A stretch of DNA of 18,144 nt from Paracoccaceae bacterium (GTDB taxonomy: Bacteria; Pseudomonadota; Alphaproteobacteria; Rhodobacterales; Rhodobacteraceae), in contig JABSSB010000137.1 of NCBI GenBank assembly GCA_013214715.1, forward strand, positions 1 to 18,144. Direction: 5' to 3'. Position 1 is the stretch's first letter. Each line of letters begins with the position of its first letter. The position numbers were made by a program, and so were the translations under genes. Below are positions 6,891 through 14,331 of the stretch, one piece after another. The notes under the pieces were generated by a model that ran no database searches, was not told the DNA's origin, and worked only from the letters and a program-made list of their open reading frames with translations.

Positions 6891-7643
6891 ATGCCGTTTC
6901 CCGATCATGTCTTTGACCACACGCCGGCCCTGCGCGGTCTGATCACACCGCCGGACCAGTCCGAGATGCGGTTTGGTCTGGATCGATATGCCGAGCTTGA
7001 CGCGCAGGCCGCCGAAGAAGGCTGGCCGCCGGGATGGCGGATGGACCATGACGACCGCGAAGCCAATCGGCAGGCCATTCTGGCCGAGCGGTTTGACAAG
7101 GATTTGTGGGTTTTTGCCTATGGCTCGCTGATCTGGGACCCGGCGGTGTATGTGGCGGAGTATCGGTATGCCCGCCTGCCGGGTTGGCGCCGGTCCTTTT
7201 GCATGCGACTTGAAGGTGGGCGCGGCACGCGGGACAAACCGGGCTTGATGGCGGCGCTGGACTGCGGCGGGGCGTGCGACGGCGTGGTGATCCGCATTGC
7301 CGCCGAGTTGGTGGATCAGGAAACCCGTTTCATGTGGTACCGCGAGATGTTTGCCGGGGCTTACAGGCCGCTTTTCCTGAATGTCGAAACGCCGCAAGGC
7401 TCGGTCGAGGCACTGTGTTTCACAATGAACCATGACAACCCGCGATATTGCCCTGATCTGGATGTGCATGTCGCGGCCCGTATGATCGCAGAGGCCAGCG
7501 GAAATCTGGGGCCGAATTTTGATTACCTGGACGCATTGATGCGGCATCTTGATGAGCTCGGCATCCACGATGATGCGATGCGTGATCTTCATCACAAAGC
7601 GAAAGAATATCGCGAGACTCTGCCACCAAGATCCCAAGCGTAG
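6891..7643 (+). CDS. ChaC-like gamma-glutamylcyclotransferase
   Basis: A 250-residue protein of the ChaC branch of gamma-glutamylcyclotransferases, cytosolic enzymes that cleave glutathione (or gamma-glutamyl peptides) to 5-oxoproline and Cys-Gly. The signature WVFAYGSLIWDP (about 72-83) is the substrate-binding YGSLxW loop. RYARLPGWRRSFCMRLEGGRGT (split as RYARLPGWRRSF and CMRLEGGRGT) and the following GVVIRI strand are typical of ChaC. The MWYREM helix carries the expected catalytic glutamate. About 60 N-terminal residues precede the fold, more than in many ChaC proteins. The ATG at 6891 lacks an obvious ribosome-binding site, so the true start could be a little different; the next in-frame ATG is 6966. 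It stands alone, with no glutathione gene beside it. Function is known for the family and inferred here. Confidence 0.88.
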   Translation: MPFPDHVFDHTPALRGLITPPDQSEMRFGLDRYAELDAQAAEEGWPPGWRMDHDDREANRQAILAERFDKDLWVFAYGSLIWDPAVYVAEYRYARLPGWRRSFCMRLEGGRGTRDKPGLMAALDCGGACDGVVIRIAAELVDQETRFMWYREMFAGAYRPLFLNVETPQGSVEALCFTMNHDNPRYCPDLDVHVAARMIAEASGNLGPNFDYLDALMRHLDELGIHDDAMRDLHHKAKEYRETLPPRSQA

Positions 7644-7784
7644 AACCGCGCGCACCTCCAGGCAGTTTGTGGTGCTCAGTATCCAACAGACTGTTGTCAA
7701 CGCATCGGCAAATCAGGCTGGTTTGCCCAATGATGGGACATCGCGCGGCTATCCCTGCGTGAAGTAAGCAAGAGCAGAGACCGA

Positions 7785-7801
7785 TCAAAAAGACTTTTTG
7801 A
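7785..7801. promoter_or_regulatory. Perfect AT-rich palindrome TCAAAAAG-a-CTTTTTGA
   Basis: An 8-bp palindrome around one central base, immediately before and inside the start of the lipoprotein remnant. The loop is too small for a normal terminator hairpin, so an operator or a chance feature is more likely. Confidence 0.3.
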
Positions 7802-7988
7802 CCCTTGCTTGGCGGGCGTACTGCTTGTCGGGTAGACTGCCTGCGGCGGCGGTCGCGAAAATACCGAAACAACGGTGACCGCAGTCTCAGTGGGACAAGA
7901 ACTGACCGACCTGCAAACTGCGTTGGAAAGCGGCGCGATCACGCAGGAGGAATATGACAAGACAAAAGTGGAAATCCTCGACAGCTGA
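7785..7988 (+). pseudogene. SHOCT-type small lipoprotein, broken at the lipobox
   Basis: In one frame a lipoprotein signal (RLFDPCLAGVLLVG) runs into TAG at 7833-7835, then continues TACGGGRENTETTVTAV. It ends in ELTDLQTALESGAITQEEYDKTKVEIL, given here as ELTDLQTALESG and AITQEEYDKTKVEIL, which is the SHOCT (short C-terminal) helix pair. If TAG were TTG the lipobox would be L-T-A-C, a perfect signal peptidase II site. No ATG start is visible in frame upstream; ATC at 7784 in another frame may be a decayed start. The SHOCT part could in principle start at GTG 7875 as a short cytosolic peptide, but no ribosome-binding site supports it. The rest of the 7644-8023 interval shows nothing recognisable. 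Confidence 0.5.
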
Positions 7989-8023
7989 TCGTTGGGCCCT
8001 GAAAGCCAATGATACCTGGCCCG

Positions 8024-8257
8024 TCAGTGCATGCTCAGCATGATTTCGATGTCACGCTGGGTCAGACGGGCCAGCAAGGCGCGGTCATCTGCGCTTAGCC
8101 CACCACCGGTCTGGGCCATATCGATCAATTGCCGCGCGATATCCGCGGTTGAGCGGTAATAGAGGTCGGGTTGACTGGCGCTCAGCTTGTCGACCAGCCC
8201 CAAAAGCAGCTTGCGTTGCCGCTCCCCCTCCAGATCTTTTCGATTGTCCTGCAGCAT
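8024..8257 (-). CDS. Small hypothetical protein
   Basis: A 77-residue, probably helical protein (MLQDNRKDLEGERQ, KLLLGLVDKLSASQP, ALLARLTQRDIEIMLSMH); I do not recognise the family. The ATG at 8257 has GGGAG six bases upstream. The frame is open to a GTG at 8347, but that would place the start 20 bp from the divergent oxygenase ATG and lacks a site, so the shorter form is preferred. It is divergent from the oxygenase gene at 8368, with which it may share a promoter region. No signal peptide or membrane segment is seen. Confidence 0.55.
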   Translation of the reverse strand: MLQDNRKDLEGERQRKLLLGLVDKLSASQPDLYYRSTADIARQLIDMAQTGGGLSADDRALLARLTQRDIEIMLSMH

Positions 8258-8367
8258 TGCGTGCTCCCATGGCCGAAACCGCCCATCGAGGACGGTAAAT
8301 GAAGGGATAGCTCCACCCAGATCGGGAACAAGTGCATCCCCGGTCACAATCGTCTAAAGACGCGGCC

Positions 8368-8991
8368 ATGCCCCAGATCGATTCCCTCTTTGTGACCCGC
8401 CTTTACCGTGCTCACCTCTCCGAGCATGGCCCAAAAATCGACCCTGCCGAGATGGAGGCCTCCTGCTATGCCATCGCCGATGATGATGAGGCAGGTCAGG
8501 ATTGGTGCTCGGAAAACGGTTATCCGGGCTACACATCCTATGCGTCGCTGACGGACCTGCCCTGGCGCTTCCCGATCTTTGCCGACCTGGTCAAATCGCT
8601 GGACGCCCATGTCGCGGCATTTGCTGAAGATCTCGAGTTCGATCTGGACGGGCGCGCATTGGTGTTGGAAGACCTTTGGATCAACATCCTGCCTGAAGGG
8701 GGGATGCACAGTTCGCATCTGCATCCTCATTCGGCGATTTCTGGCACGACCTATGTTGCCATGCCGGACGGTGCCTCGGCTCTGAAACTGGAAGACCCGA
8801 GGTCGGCCCGGATGATGGCGGCCCCGGCGCGGCGCAAGGATGCGCGGCGCGATCTGCGCACCTTCATCTATCAGTCGCCGAAGGTAGGGGATGTGCTGCT
8901 GTGGGAAAGCTGGCTGCGTCACGAAGTGCCGATGAACATGGCCGAAGATGATCGGATCAGCGTCAGCTTTAACTATGCCTGGGGCACCTGA
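8368..8991 (+). CDS. Putative 2-oxoglutarate/Fe(II) oxygenase (TIGR02466-like)
   Basis: A 207-residue double-stranded beta-helix oxygenase. The core shows LEDLWINILPEGGMHSSHLHP (split as LEDLWINILPEGG and MHSSHLHPH), followed by SAISGTTYVAMP. His117/His119/His121 are candidates for the proximal iron ligands. His185 in WESWLRHEVPMN is the distal ligand and Arg196 in RISVSFNYAW is the expected 2-oxoglutarate contact. This order matches the TIGR02466/PF13759 'putative 2OG-Fe(II) oxygenase' family, whose substrates are not known. The ATG at 8368 gives MPQIDSLF, the usual family start; an upstream GTG at 8332 is less likely. It diverges from the small protein gene at 8257, and cytochrome b561 follows after 76 nt. 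Confidence 0.87.
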   Translation: MPQIDSLFVTRLYRAHLSEHGPKIDPAEMEASCYAIADDDEAGQDWCSENGYPGYTSYASLTDLPWRFPIFADLVKSLDAHVAAFAEDLEFDLDGRALVLEDLWINILPEGGMHSSHLHPHSAISGTTYVAMPDGASALKLEDPRSARMMAAPARRKDARRDLRTFIYQSPKVGDVLLWESWLRHEVPMNMAEDDRISVSFNYAWGT

Positions 8992-9067
8992 TCGGCGCGT
9001 GTTGAATTCCTTAACCGCTCCGCCCCGGCTATGAGTTAGTCTCATCAGCAGCAAGGAGGGTTTGATC

Positions 9068-9592
9068 ATGCGCTATCACCCGGTTCTCGTGTCCCTGCAT
9101 TGGCTTTTGGCCTTCATGATCCTGTTCATGCTGCTGGTCGGCGGCCCGATGGTCAGCCGGATGGACGCCGCAGACCCCGAAAAGCTGACTGGTCTGTTTG
9201 GCCATATGACCGCGGGGATGATGGTGGGCCTTTTGATGATTGCCCGTCTTGTCACCCGCAGCCGGACACAATTGCCACCTGCCGCAGAGACCGGCAACGC
9301 GCTGATGAACATGGCCGCGCGCTGGGCGCATGTCGCGCTTTATGCCTTGGTGCTGGTGATGGTGTTCACCGGGATGGGCACCGCTGTGACAGGTGATCTG
9401 TTTTCGATTGTCTATGACGGCTCTGGCGCGGCCCTGCCGGTGCTGACCGATCTGCCTGCCCGTGTAGCGCATGGGATCGTGGCGACGCTTTTGATGATGC
9501 TGATTGCCCTGCATGTGCTGGCCTGGGCCTATCACCAGTTCATCCTGCGCGACGGGCTGATCCGCCGTATGTGGTTTGGTCGCGACGCCTGA
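9068..9592 (+). CDS. Cytochrome b561 family membrane protein
   Basis: A 174-residue integral membrane protein with four hydrophobic helices, the usual size for bacterial cytochrome b561. These bind two b hemes and move electrons between the quinone pool and other carriers in the inner membrane. Candidate heme ligands are His11 (SLHWLLAF), His46 (FGHMTAGMMVG), His135 (ARVAHGIVAT) and His149 (LIALHVLAWAYHQF), with His88 and His156 nearby. The ATG at 9068 is preceded by AAGGAGGG seven bases upstream, a strong site; TTG at 9062 is rejected. No partner gene is adjacent; the next gene downstream is a broken DUF2267. Confidence 0.9.
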   Translation: MRYHPVLVSLHWLLAFMILFMLLVGGPMVSRMDAADPEKLTGLFGHMTAGMMVGLLMIARLVTRSRTQLPPAAETGNALMNMAARWAHVALYALVLVMVFTGMGTAVTGDLFSIVYDGSGAALPVLTDLPARVAHGIVATLLMMLIALHVLAWAYHQFILRDGLIRRMWFGRDA

Positions 9593-9600
9593 TACATGCT

Positions 9601-10060
9601 ATGCCCATGCCCTGGTCATATCGCCATGCCAGCCGCGAATGACGCGCGATCCTGAACGATCTGCGCGATTGCAGCGGCCTGATTTCGGACAACATGGCCT
9701 ATACAGCGCTGCAAGATGCGCTTTGGGTGTTTCGGCGGCGGCTGACTGTTGAACAGGGGCTGCGTTTTGCCAGTCTTCTGCCCTCTGTCCGGCGTGCGGT
9801 TTCTGTGGCGGAATGGGATATCGCGTCCCCCCCTGTCTGCTCTTTGCCGATTGCGCCACCCATCTGGCCGAACTGGGCGCGCTTAGGCAGGAGCACAACA
9901 TGTCTCCCGACAACGTCATCGAGGCTGCGGCCCGGGCCCTGCGTTGCGTGGTGCCCGTGCGCCATTGGGACCGCTTTATGGGGCAATGTCCGAAGGTGTA
10001 GGTGACTTCTGGGCCTTGCCCGACGCGGATGTGCTGCAGCTTGGCCCACGCATCGTCTGA
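9601..10060 (+). pseudogene. DUF2267 protein, broken by one nonsense codon and two frameshifts
   Basis: The conceptual protein is DUF2267-like. It reads MPMPWSYRHASRE (frame 1), TGA at 9640-9642, then RAILNDLRDCSGLISDNMAY, FRRRLTVEQGLRFASLLP and VAEWDIASPP. The frame then shifts at a run of seven C (9827-9833) to LLFADCATHLAELGAL, MSPDNVIEAAARALR and RHWDRFMGQ. A second shift near 9984-9986 leads to MSEGVGDFWALPDADV, ending at TGA 10058. Adding one base at each shift gives 462 nt, exactly 154 codons. The nonsense codon follows Arg-Glu, where family members often have Trp (TGG to TGA). DUF2267 proteins are small, cytosolic and of unknown function. The gene is either dead or the sequence has errors; three independent lesions favour decay. 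Confidence 0.75.
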
Positions 10061-10178
10061 TCATGAAAAGACCGGTTCCGCGCCGCTTTGGTCACACGCC
10101 CGATATCCGATGCAGGCAGGCTTTCTGACAGCGTGAGATCGCACATCCTTTACGCAAGCCAGTAGGGAGGGTTTTGCC

Positions 10179-10964
10179 ATGTCATCCACGGCCCCTGTGA
10201 CCGGAGCATTCTCTGGGATCGGTCGCGCCTTTGCCAAATATCATGAGGCCCGAAAGGGCAACGTGATCATCACCGCACGACGTCTGGACGCGCTCGACAC
10301 CCTCAAGACAGAGTTTGAGGCCGAACATGGTGTCACGGCAACCGCCATCGCCTTGGACCTAGGGGCCGAAGGCGGGGCGCAGGCGCTGTATGATCGGGTG
10401 CGGGCGGCCAATGTGGCGCCGGATATGGTGATCAACAATGCGGGGTCCGGTGGGCACGGCGCCTTTGTCGATCGTGATCTTGAAGCTGACCTTGCCATGA
10501 TCGATCTGAATGTCAAAGCGCTGGTGACCCTGTGCCACCGCTTTGGCCGCGACATGGCGGACGGGCAGGGCGGCAAGATCCTGAATGTCAGTTCAACCGC
10601 CGCGCATATGCCCGGTCCGCTAAAGTCGACCTATGTCGCGACCAAGGCGTTTGTGTCTAGCTTTTCGCAGGCCATCGCGGAATAACTGCGGCCCAAGGGC
10701 GTCACCGTTACGGCGCTTGAACCCGGCTACGTGCATACGGAATTTGCAGCCGCGGCCGATCTGGAGGGCACCAAGCTGGTCGTCCAGAAAGGGGGCACGC
10801 CAGACCAGGTCGCCAAGATCGGCTGCGACGCGATGATGGACGGGCGACTGACCGTGATCAATGAAAAGCAACTGGCCTTCATGCTGGGTTGGGTCATGCC
10901 CCTTATGCCCGCGACAATGCAGCTGAGCATGATCCGCGGCATGCAGGAGAAAACCGGGACCTAG
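10179..10964 (+). pseudogene. Short-chain dehydrogenase/reductase interrupted by an in-frame TAA
   Basis: An SDR of about 261 residues, NAD(P)-dependent. The Rossmann motif is VTGAFSGIGRAFAKY (normally TGASSGIG; Ser replaced by Phe), then VIITARRLDAL, VINNAGSGGHG, the catalytic Ser in ILNVSSTAAHMPG and the YVATKAF Tyr-x3-Lys. TAA at 10683-10685 follows AIAE. The same frame then continues LRPKGVTVTALEPGYVHTEF and runs to TAG at 10962, so a single substitution (for example GAA to TAA) explains the break. The ATG has GGGAGGG upstream. A truncated 168-residue product would keep the catalytic triad but lose the C-terminal substrate region. The substrate is unknown. The neighbours on both sides are also broken. 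Confidence 0.8.
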
Positions 10965-11048
10965 TGACGCCCCGACGGCTGCAGAGTTGATCACAGAGGG
11001 CGCCGTGCCCTAGGCTTGCGGCATCTGGTTCAGATCCGGAGCGTTGCG

Positions 11049-12889
11049 ATGCTACCCTTTTACAAACTGCCCATCACCCTTGCCTTTGGGCTCTGTTTTG
11101 GTGCTGTGGCCACTGCGCAGGAGGTTGCGGACAGCATCTATTTCGGCGGCCCGATCCTGACCATCAATGATGCGCAACCAAGGGCCGAGGCCGTCGCCGT
11201 CCGCGATGGCCGTATCCTTGCCGTTGGCGGTCTGGACGACATCCGAAGCCATCAGGGTGATGGAACTGATCTGATTGATTTGGATGGGCGCACGATGCTG
11301 CCGGGTTTTGTCGACAGCCACGGCCATGTCGTGATGGGCGGGCTGCAGGCGCTGTCGGCCAATCTGCTGGCTCCGCCTGACGGAGACGTCACGGATATCG
11401 CCAGCCTGCAGGCGACGCTACGCCAATGGGCGGACGATAATGCCGCCGTGGTCGATCAGGTGCAGATGATCATCGGCTTTGGCTATGACAATGCGCAACT
11501 GGCCGAGCTGCGCCATCCCAACCGGGATGAGCTGGACGCGGTATCGTCAGATATTCCCGTGCTTATCGTGCATCAGTCCGGCCATTTGGGCGTGGCCAAC
11601 AGCGCCGCACTGGCGCTGGCCGGGATCACGGCCGAAAGCGAGGCCCCGCCGGGCGGCGTGATCCAGCGCGATGCCAATGGCGATCCCAATGGCGTGTTGG
11701 AGGAATATGCCTTCTTCGCCGTGCTGGTGCCGATGCTGGGATCGCTGGGCGATGCCGGTTTTCAGGCTTCGCCCGCGAAGGCAGCAAGCTTTGGGCCAGC
11801 TATGGATACACCACCGCCCAAGAGGGGCGCGCCTCCGGTGCAGTTGTGGATACGCTGAAAACCGTCGGCGCGGCGGGCGATCTGCCCATCGATGTCGTGG
11901 CCTTCCCTGATGTGCTTGAGGCGCAGGACTATATCGAAGCCAATGTCTCTCGGGACTACACAGACCGTGTCCGCATCGGTGGGTGCAAGCTGACCATCGA
12001 CGGCTCCCCCCAAGGGTTCACCGCCCTGCGTGATCGACCCTATTACAATCCTGTCGGCGATTACCCGCCCGGCTACGCAGGCTATGCTGCCGTGACGATG
12101 GAGCGGGTGCAGGAGGCTGTGGATTGGTGCAGCGAGCGTGGCATTCAGATCATCACCCACGCCAATGGCGAAGGCGCGTCCGACATGCTGATCGCTGCGA
12201 TTGGCGAGGCGCGGGCGAAATTCGGCGATACCGGAAATCGCCCAGTTCTGATCCACGGCCAGTTCCAGCGCGAAGATCAGGTCGACGCCTACAAACGGCT
12301 GGGTGTCTTCCCGTCGGTCTTTCCGATGCACACGTTTTATTGGGGCGACTGGCATCGGGATCACACTGTGGGTTCGGTGAATGCCGACAATATCTCCCCC
12401 ACTGGCTGGCTGGTCCAACGGGGCATGATGTTTGGCACGCATCATGACGCGCCGGTGGCTTTTCCCGACAGTATGCGCGTGCTCTCTGCGACGGTCACCC
12501 GACGGACGCGGTCGGGCGATATTCTTGGCCCGCATCAAAGGGTCGATGTGATGACCGCGCTCAAAGCCATGACGATCTGGCCCGCTTGGCAGCATTTCGA
12601 GGAAGATCACAAAGGCTCCATCGAATCCGGCAAGATCGCGGATTTTGTCATCCTGTCAGATGATCCCACTGCGATTGACCCTGAAACCCTGGCCGAATTG
12701 CAGGTGATGGCCACGATCAAAAACGATGTTGTGGTCTATGAGGCCACGCCCGGTCTCCGCGATGCCCGGCTTGATATGTCGCCCTTCAGCTCCAACCCGG
12801 TTGTGGCCCATGCCTTTCTGCATGCGATCTATCAGGGCACGGGGGTGGAGCAACCCTGGATCACCGGCCTGATGCGCCGGTTTCAGTAA
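11049..12889 (+). pseudogene. Periplasmic amidohydrolase (YtcJ-like, amidohydrolase 3), frameshifted
   Basis: A metal-dependent amidohydrolase split by a one-base loss. ATG 11049 (GGAG seven bases upstream) gives a signal peptide, MLPFYKLPITLAFGLCFGAV then ATAQ, so export is likely; TTG 11016 is rejected. The first part has the HxH metal motif in GFVDSHGHVVMGG. At 11767-11769 the sequence reads GCTTCG where GCTTTCG is needed. With one T added the frame continues FAREGSKLWASYGYTTAQEG into the second part (ending 12889). That part has ITHANGEGA, VLIHGQFQ, the metal-binding Asp in GTHHDAPVAFPDS, and GSIESGKIADFVILSDDP. The repaired length is 613 residues, normal for this family. The substrate is unknown. 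The loss is in a T-run, so a sequencing error is possible, but the two upstream genes are also damaged. Confidence 0.85.
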
Positions 12890-12902
12890 GACCGGTCCTC
12901 TT

Positions 12903-12937
12903 GTGGTGTGCATGATCCACACCACTTGATATGGTGT
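12903..12937 (+). promoter_or_regulatory. Three alternating complementary arms after the amidohydrolase
   Basis: GTGGTGTG (12903-12910) pairs with CACACCAC (12918-12925, loop 7 nt). The middle arm can instead pair with TGGTGT (12932-12937) through ACACCA (12919-12924). The two hairpins exclude each other. No T-run follows either, so this is not a standard terminator. It lies in the 219-nt gap before rpmC, which otherwise holds no gene I can support. Confidence 0.4.
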
Positions 12938-13108
12938 CCCACATTTACGCCCGACCCCGACAGGCCGGATTGTGCACAAAAGCGCGGTTTCGACCTTGCC
13001 TTTGAGGACAATGGCGCGTAATGGGGCCGCTCATCATGACCTCCACCGGAATCAGGGTGACCTCTTTTATGGGGGGCTCTCCGGTGATGTTGAAAGGAAA
13101 AAGGCGAT

Positions 13109-13315
13109 ATGAACGCCCAGGAACTGCGTAATAAGACGCCGGACCAGCTTCGCGACGATCTGGCCCAGCTGAAGAAAGAAGCCTTCAACCTGCGTTTCCA
13201 GCAGGCCACTGGCCAGATGGAAAACACAGCACGCATGAAGACCGTGCGCCGCGACGTGGCGCGTGTGATCACCGTGTTGAATGAAAAAGCTGCTGAAGCA
13301 GCTTCGGCAGACTGA
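13109..13315 (+). CDS. rpmC: 50S ribosomal protein L29
   Basis: A 68-residue L29, a two-helix protein at the peptide exit tunnel of the large subunit. MNAQELRNKTPDQLRDDL and LKKEAFNLRFQQATGQMENT match the family throughout, and the R-R-D-V-A-R-V-I-T-V-L end is typical. AAAGGAAAAAGG upstream provides the ribosome-binding site. It is the first ribosomal gene in the window; rplP, its usual upstream neighbour in the S10 operon, is not adjacent. rpsQ follows after 15 nt. Confidence 0.97.
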   Translation: MNAQELRNKTPDQLRDDLAQLKKEAFNLRFQQATGQMENTARMKTVRRDVARVITVLNEKAAEAASAD

Positions 13316-13330
13316 GAAGGAGCCTGACAG

Positions 13331-13561
13331 ATGCCCAAACGTATCCTCCAAGGCACCGTGACCAGCGACGCCAACGAACAGACCGTAACAGTGTCGGTGG
13401 AACGCCGCTTCACGCACCCGGTTCTGAAAAAGACCATTCGTAAGTCCAAGAAGTATCGGGCTCACGATGAAAAGAACGCCTTCAAGGTCGGCGACACCGT
13501 GCGCATCATCGAATGTGCACCGAAATCCAAGACCAAGCGTTGGGAAGTTCTGGAAGCCTAA
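13331..13561 (+). CDS. rpsQ: 30S ribosomal protein S17
   Basis: A 76-residue S17, an OB-fold primary 16S rRNA binder needed early in 30S assembly. MPKRILQGTVTSDANEQTV, the HPVLKKTIRKSKKYRAHDE segment and GDTVRIIECAP are diagnostic, and the length is normal. AAGGAG lies a little upstream of the ATG. In the E. coli arrangement rpsQ ends the S10 operon, and here too an 88-nt gap separates it from rplN. Confidence 0.97.
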   Translation: MPKRILQGTVTSDANEQTVTVSVERRFTHPVLKKTIRKSKKYRAHDEKNAFKVGDTVRIIECAPKSKTKRWEVLEA

Positions 13562-13577
13562 GTTTTAAGGCTTCCCG

Positions 13578-13631
13578 GACAAATTCCTATTTGTCGAAAC
13601 CCTGGGGATCAGGCCACGCATCGGCCCCCCA
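13578..13631 (+). promoter_or_regulatory. Two hairpins in the rpsQ-rplN gap
   Basis: The 88-nt spacer contains GACAAAT-TCCT-ATTTGTC (13578-13595, perfect 7-bp stem). It also contains TGGGG-atca-GGCC-acgcatc-GGCC-CCCCA (13603-13631), a 9-bp stem with a 4-nt bulge. Neither has a T-run. The position is the S10/spc operon boundary of E. coli, so a leader RNA for the spc genes is possible; this is inference. Confidence 0.45.
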
Positions 13632-13649
13632 AAGGTCGGGAGAAACCAC

Positions 13650-14018
13650 ATGATCCAGATGCAGACCAATCTGGATGTTGCTGACAACTCCGGCGCACGC
13701 CGAGTTCAGTGCATCAAGGTTCTGGGTGGTTCCAAGCGTAAATACGCCTCCGTTGGCGACATCATTGTCGTCTCGGTGAAGGAAGCCATCCCGCGCGGCC
13801 GCGTGAAAAAAGGGGACGTCCGTAAGGCCGTCGTCGTGCGCACCGCCAAAGAAGTCCGCCGTGAAGACGGCACCGCCATTCGGTTTGACCGCAACGCTGC
13901 CGTCATTCTGAACAACAATAACGAGCCCGTCGGCACCCGTATCTTCGGGCCGGTGGTTCGTGAGCTGCGCGCGAAGAACTTCATGAAGATCATCTCGCTC
14001 GCGCCGGAGGTGCTGTAA
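13650..14018 (+). CDS. rplN: 50S ribosomal protein L14
   Basis: A 122-residue L14, a conserved beta-barrel protein of the 50S interface side that contacts L19 and the 16S rRNA bridge. MIQMQTNLDVADNSGARRVQ, VGDIIVVSVKEAIPRG and GTRIFGPVVRELR are the family signatures, and the length is standard. The start has GGGAG nearby upstream. It opens the spc part of the cluster; rplX starts one nucleotide after its stop, so translation is probably coupled. Confidence 0.98.
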   Translation: MIQMQTNLDVADNSGARRVQCIKVLGGSKRKYASVGDIIVVSVKEAIPRGRVKKGDVRKAVVVRTAKEVRREDGTAIRFDRNAAVILNNNNEPVGTRIFGPVVRELRAKNFMKIISLAPEVL

Positions 14019-14019
14019 G

Positions 14020-14331
14020 ATGGCTGCCAAACTGAAAAAAGGCGACAAGGTTGTCGTGCTGGCCGGCAAGGACAAGGGCAAGGAAGGCACCATTTCTTCC
14101 GTTGACCCCAAAGCCGGCAAAGCTGTTGTCGATGGCATCAACATGGCCATCCGTCACACTCGCCAGTCGCAGACTTCGCAAGGTGGCCGCCTGCCCAAGG
14201 CGCTGCCGATCCAGCTGAGCAACCTCGCGCTGCTCGACGCCAATGGCAAACCGACCCGCGTTGGCTTCCGCATGGAAGGTGACAAGAAGGTGCGTTTCGC
14301 CAAGACCACGGGGGACGTGATCGATGCTTGA
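14020..14331 (+). CDS. rplX: 50S ribosomal protein L24
   Basis: A 103-residue L24, an assembly initiator of the 50S subunit that binds the 5' region of 23S rRNA. The KOW motif KGDKVVVLAGKDKGKEGTI is at the N-terminus, then VVDGINMAIRHTRQ and the GFRMEGDKKVRFAK end. Its 3' end overlaps rplE by 8 nt (ATG of rplE lies inside). In E. coli the rplX-rplE junction is the S8 repressor site; I did not find a clear S8-like fold here. Confidence 0.97.
   Translation: MAAKLKKGDKVVVLAGKDKGKEGTISSVDPKAGKAVVDGINMAIRHTRQSQTSQGGRLPKALPIQLSNLALLDANGKPTRVGFRMEGDKKVRFAKTTGDVIDA

Noticed and set aside
8344..9069. Minus-strand frame of 241 codons opposite the 2OG oxygenase
   Set aside because: The oxygenase frame has conserved His and Arg motifs and the antisense frame has none.
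11762..12610. Minus-strand frame of 282 codons opposite the amidohydrolase
   Set aside because: It is a shadow of the amidohydrolase C-terminal half, which carries the metal-ligand motifs.
12908..13021. GTG-initiated 37-residue frame before rpmC (ending GFDLAFEDNGA)
   Set aside because: The composition looks mildly coding, but there is no ribosome-binding site, it overlaps the alternating hairpins and I recognise no family. It may be a gene remnant.
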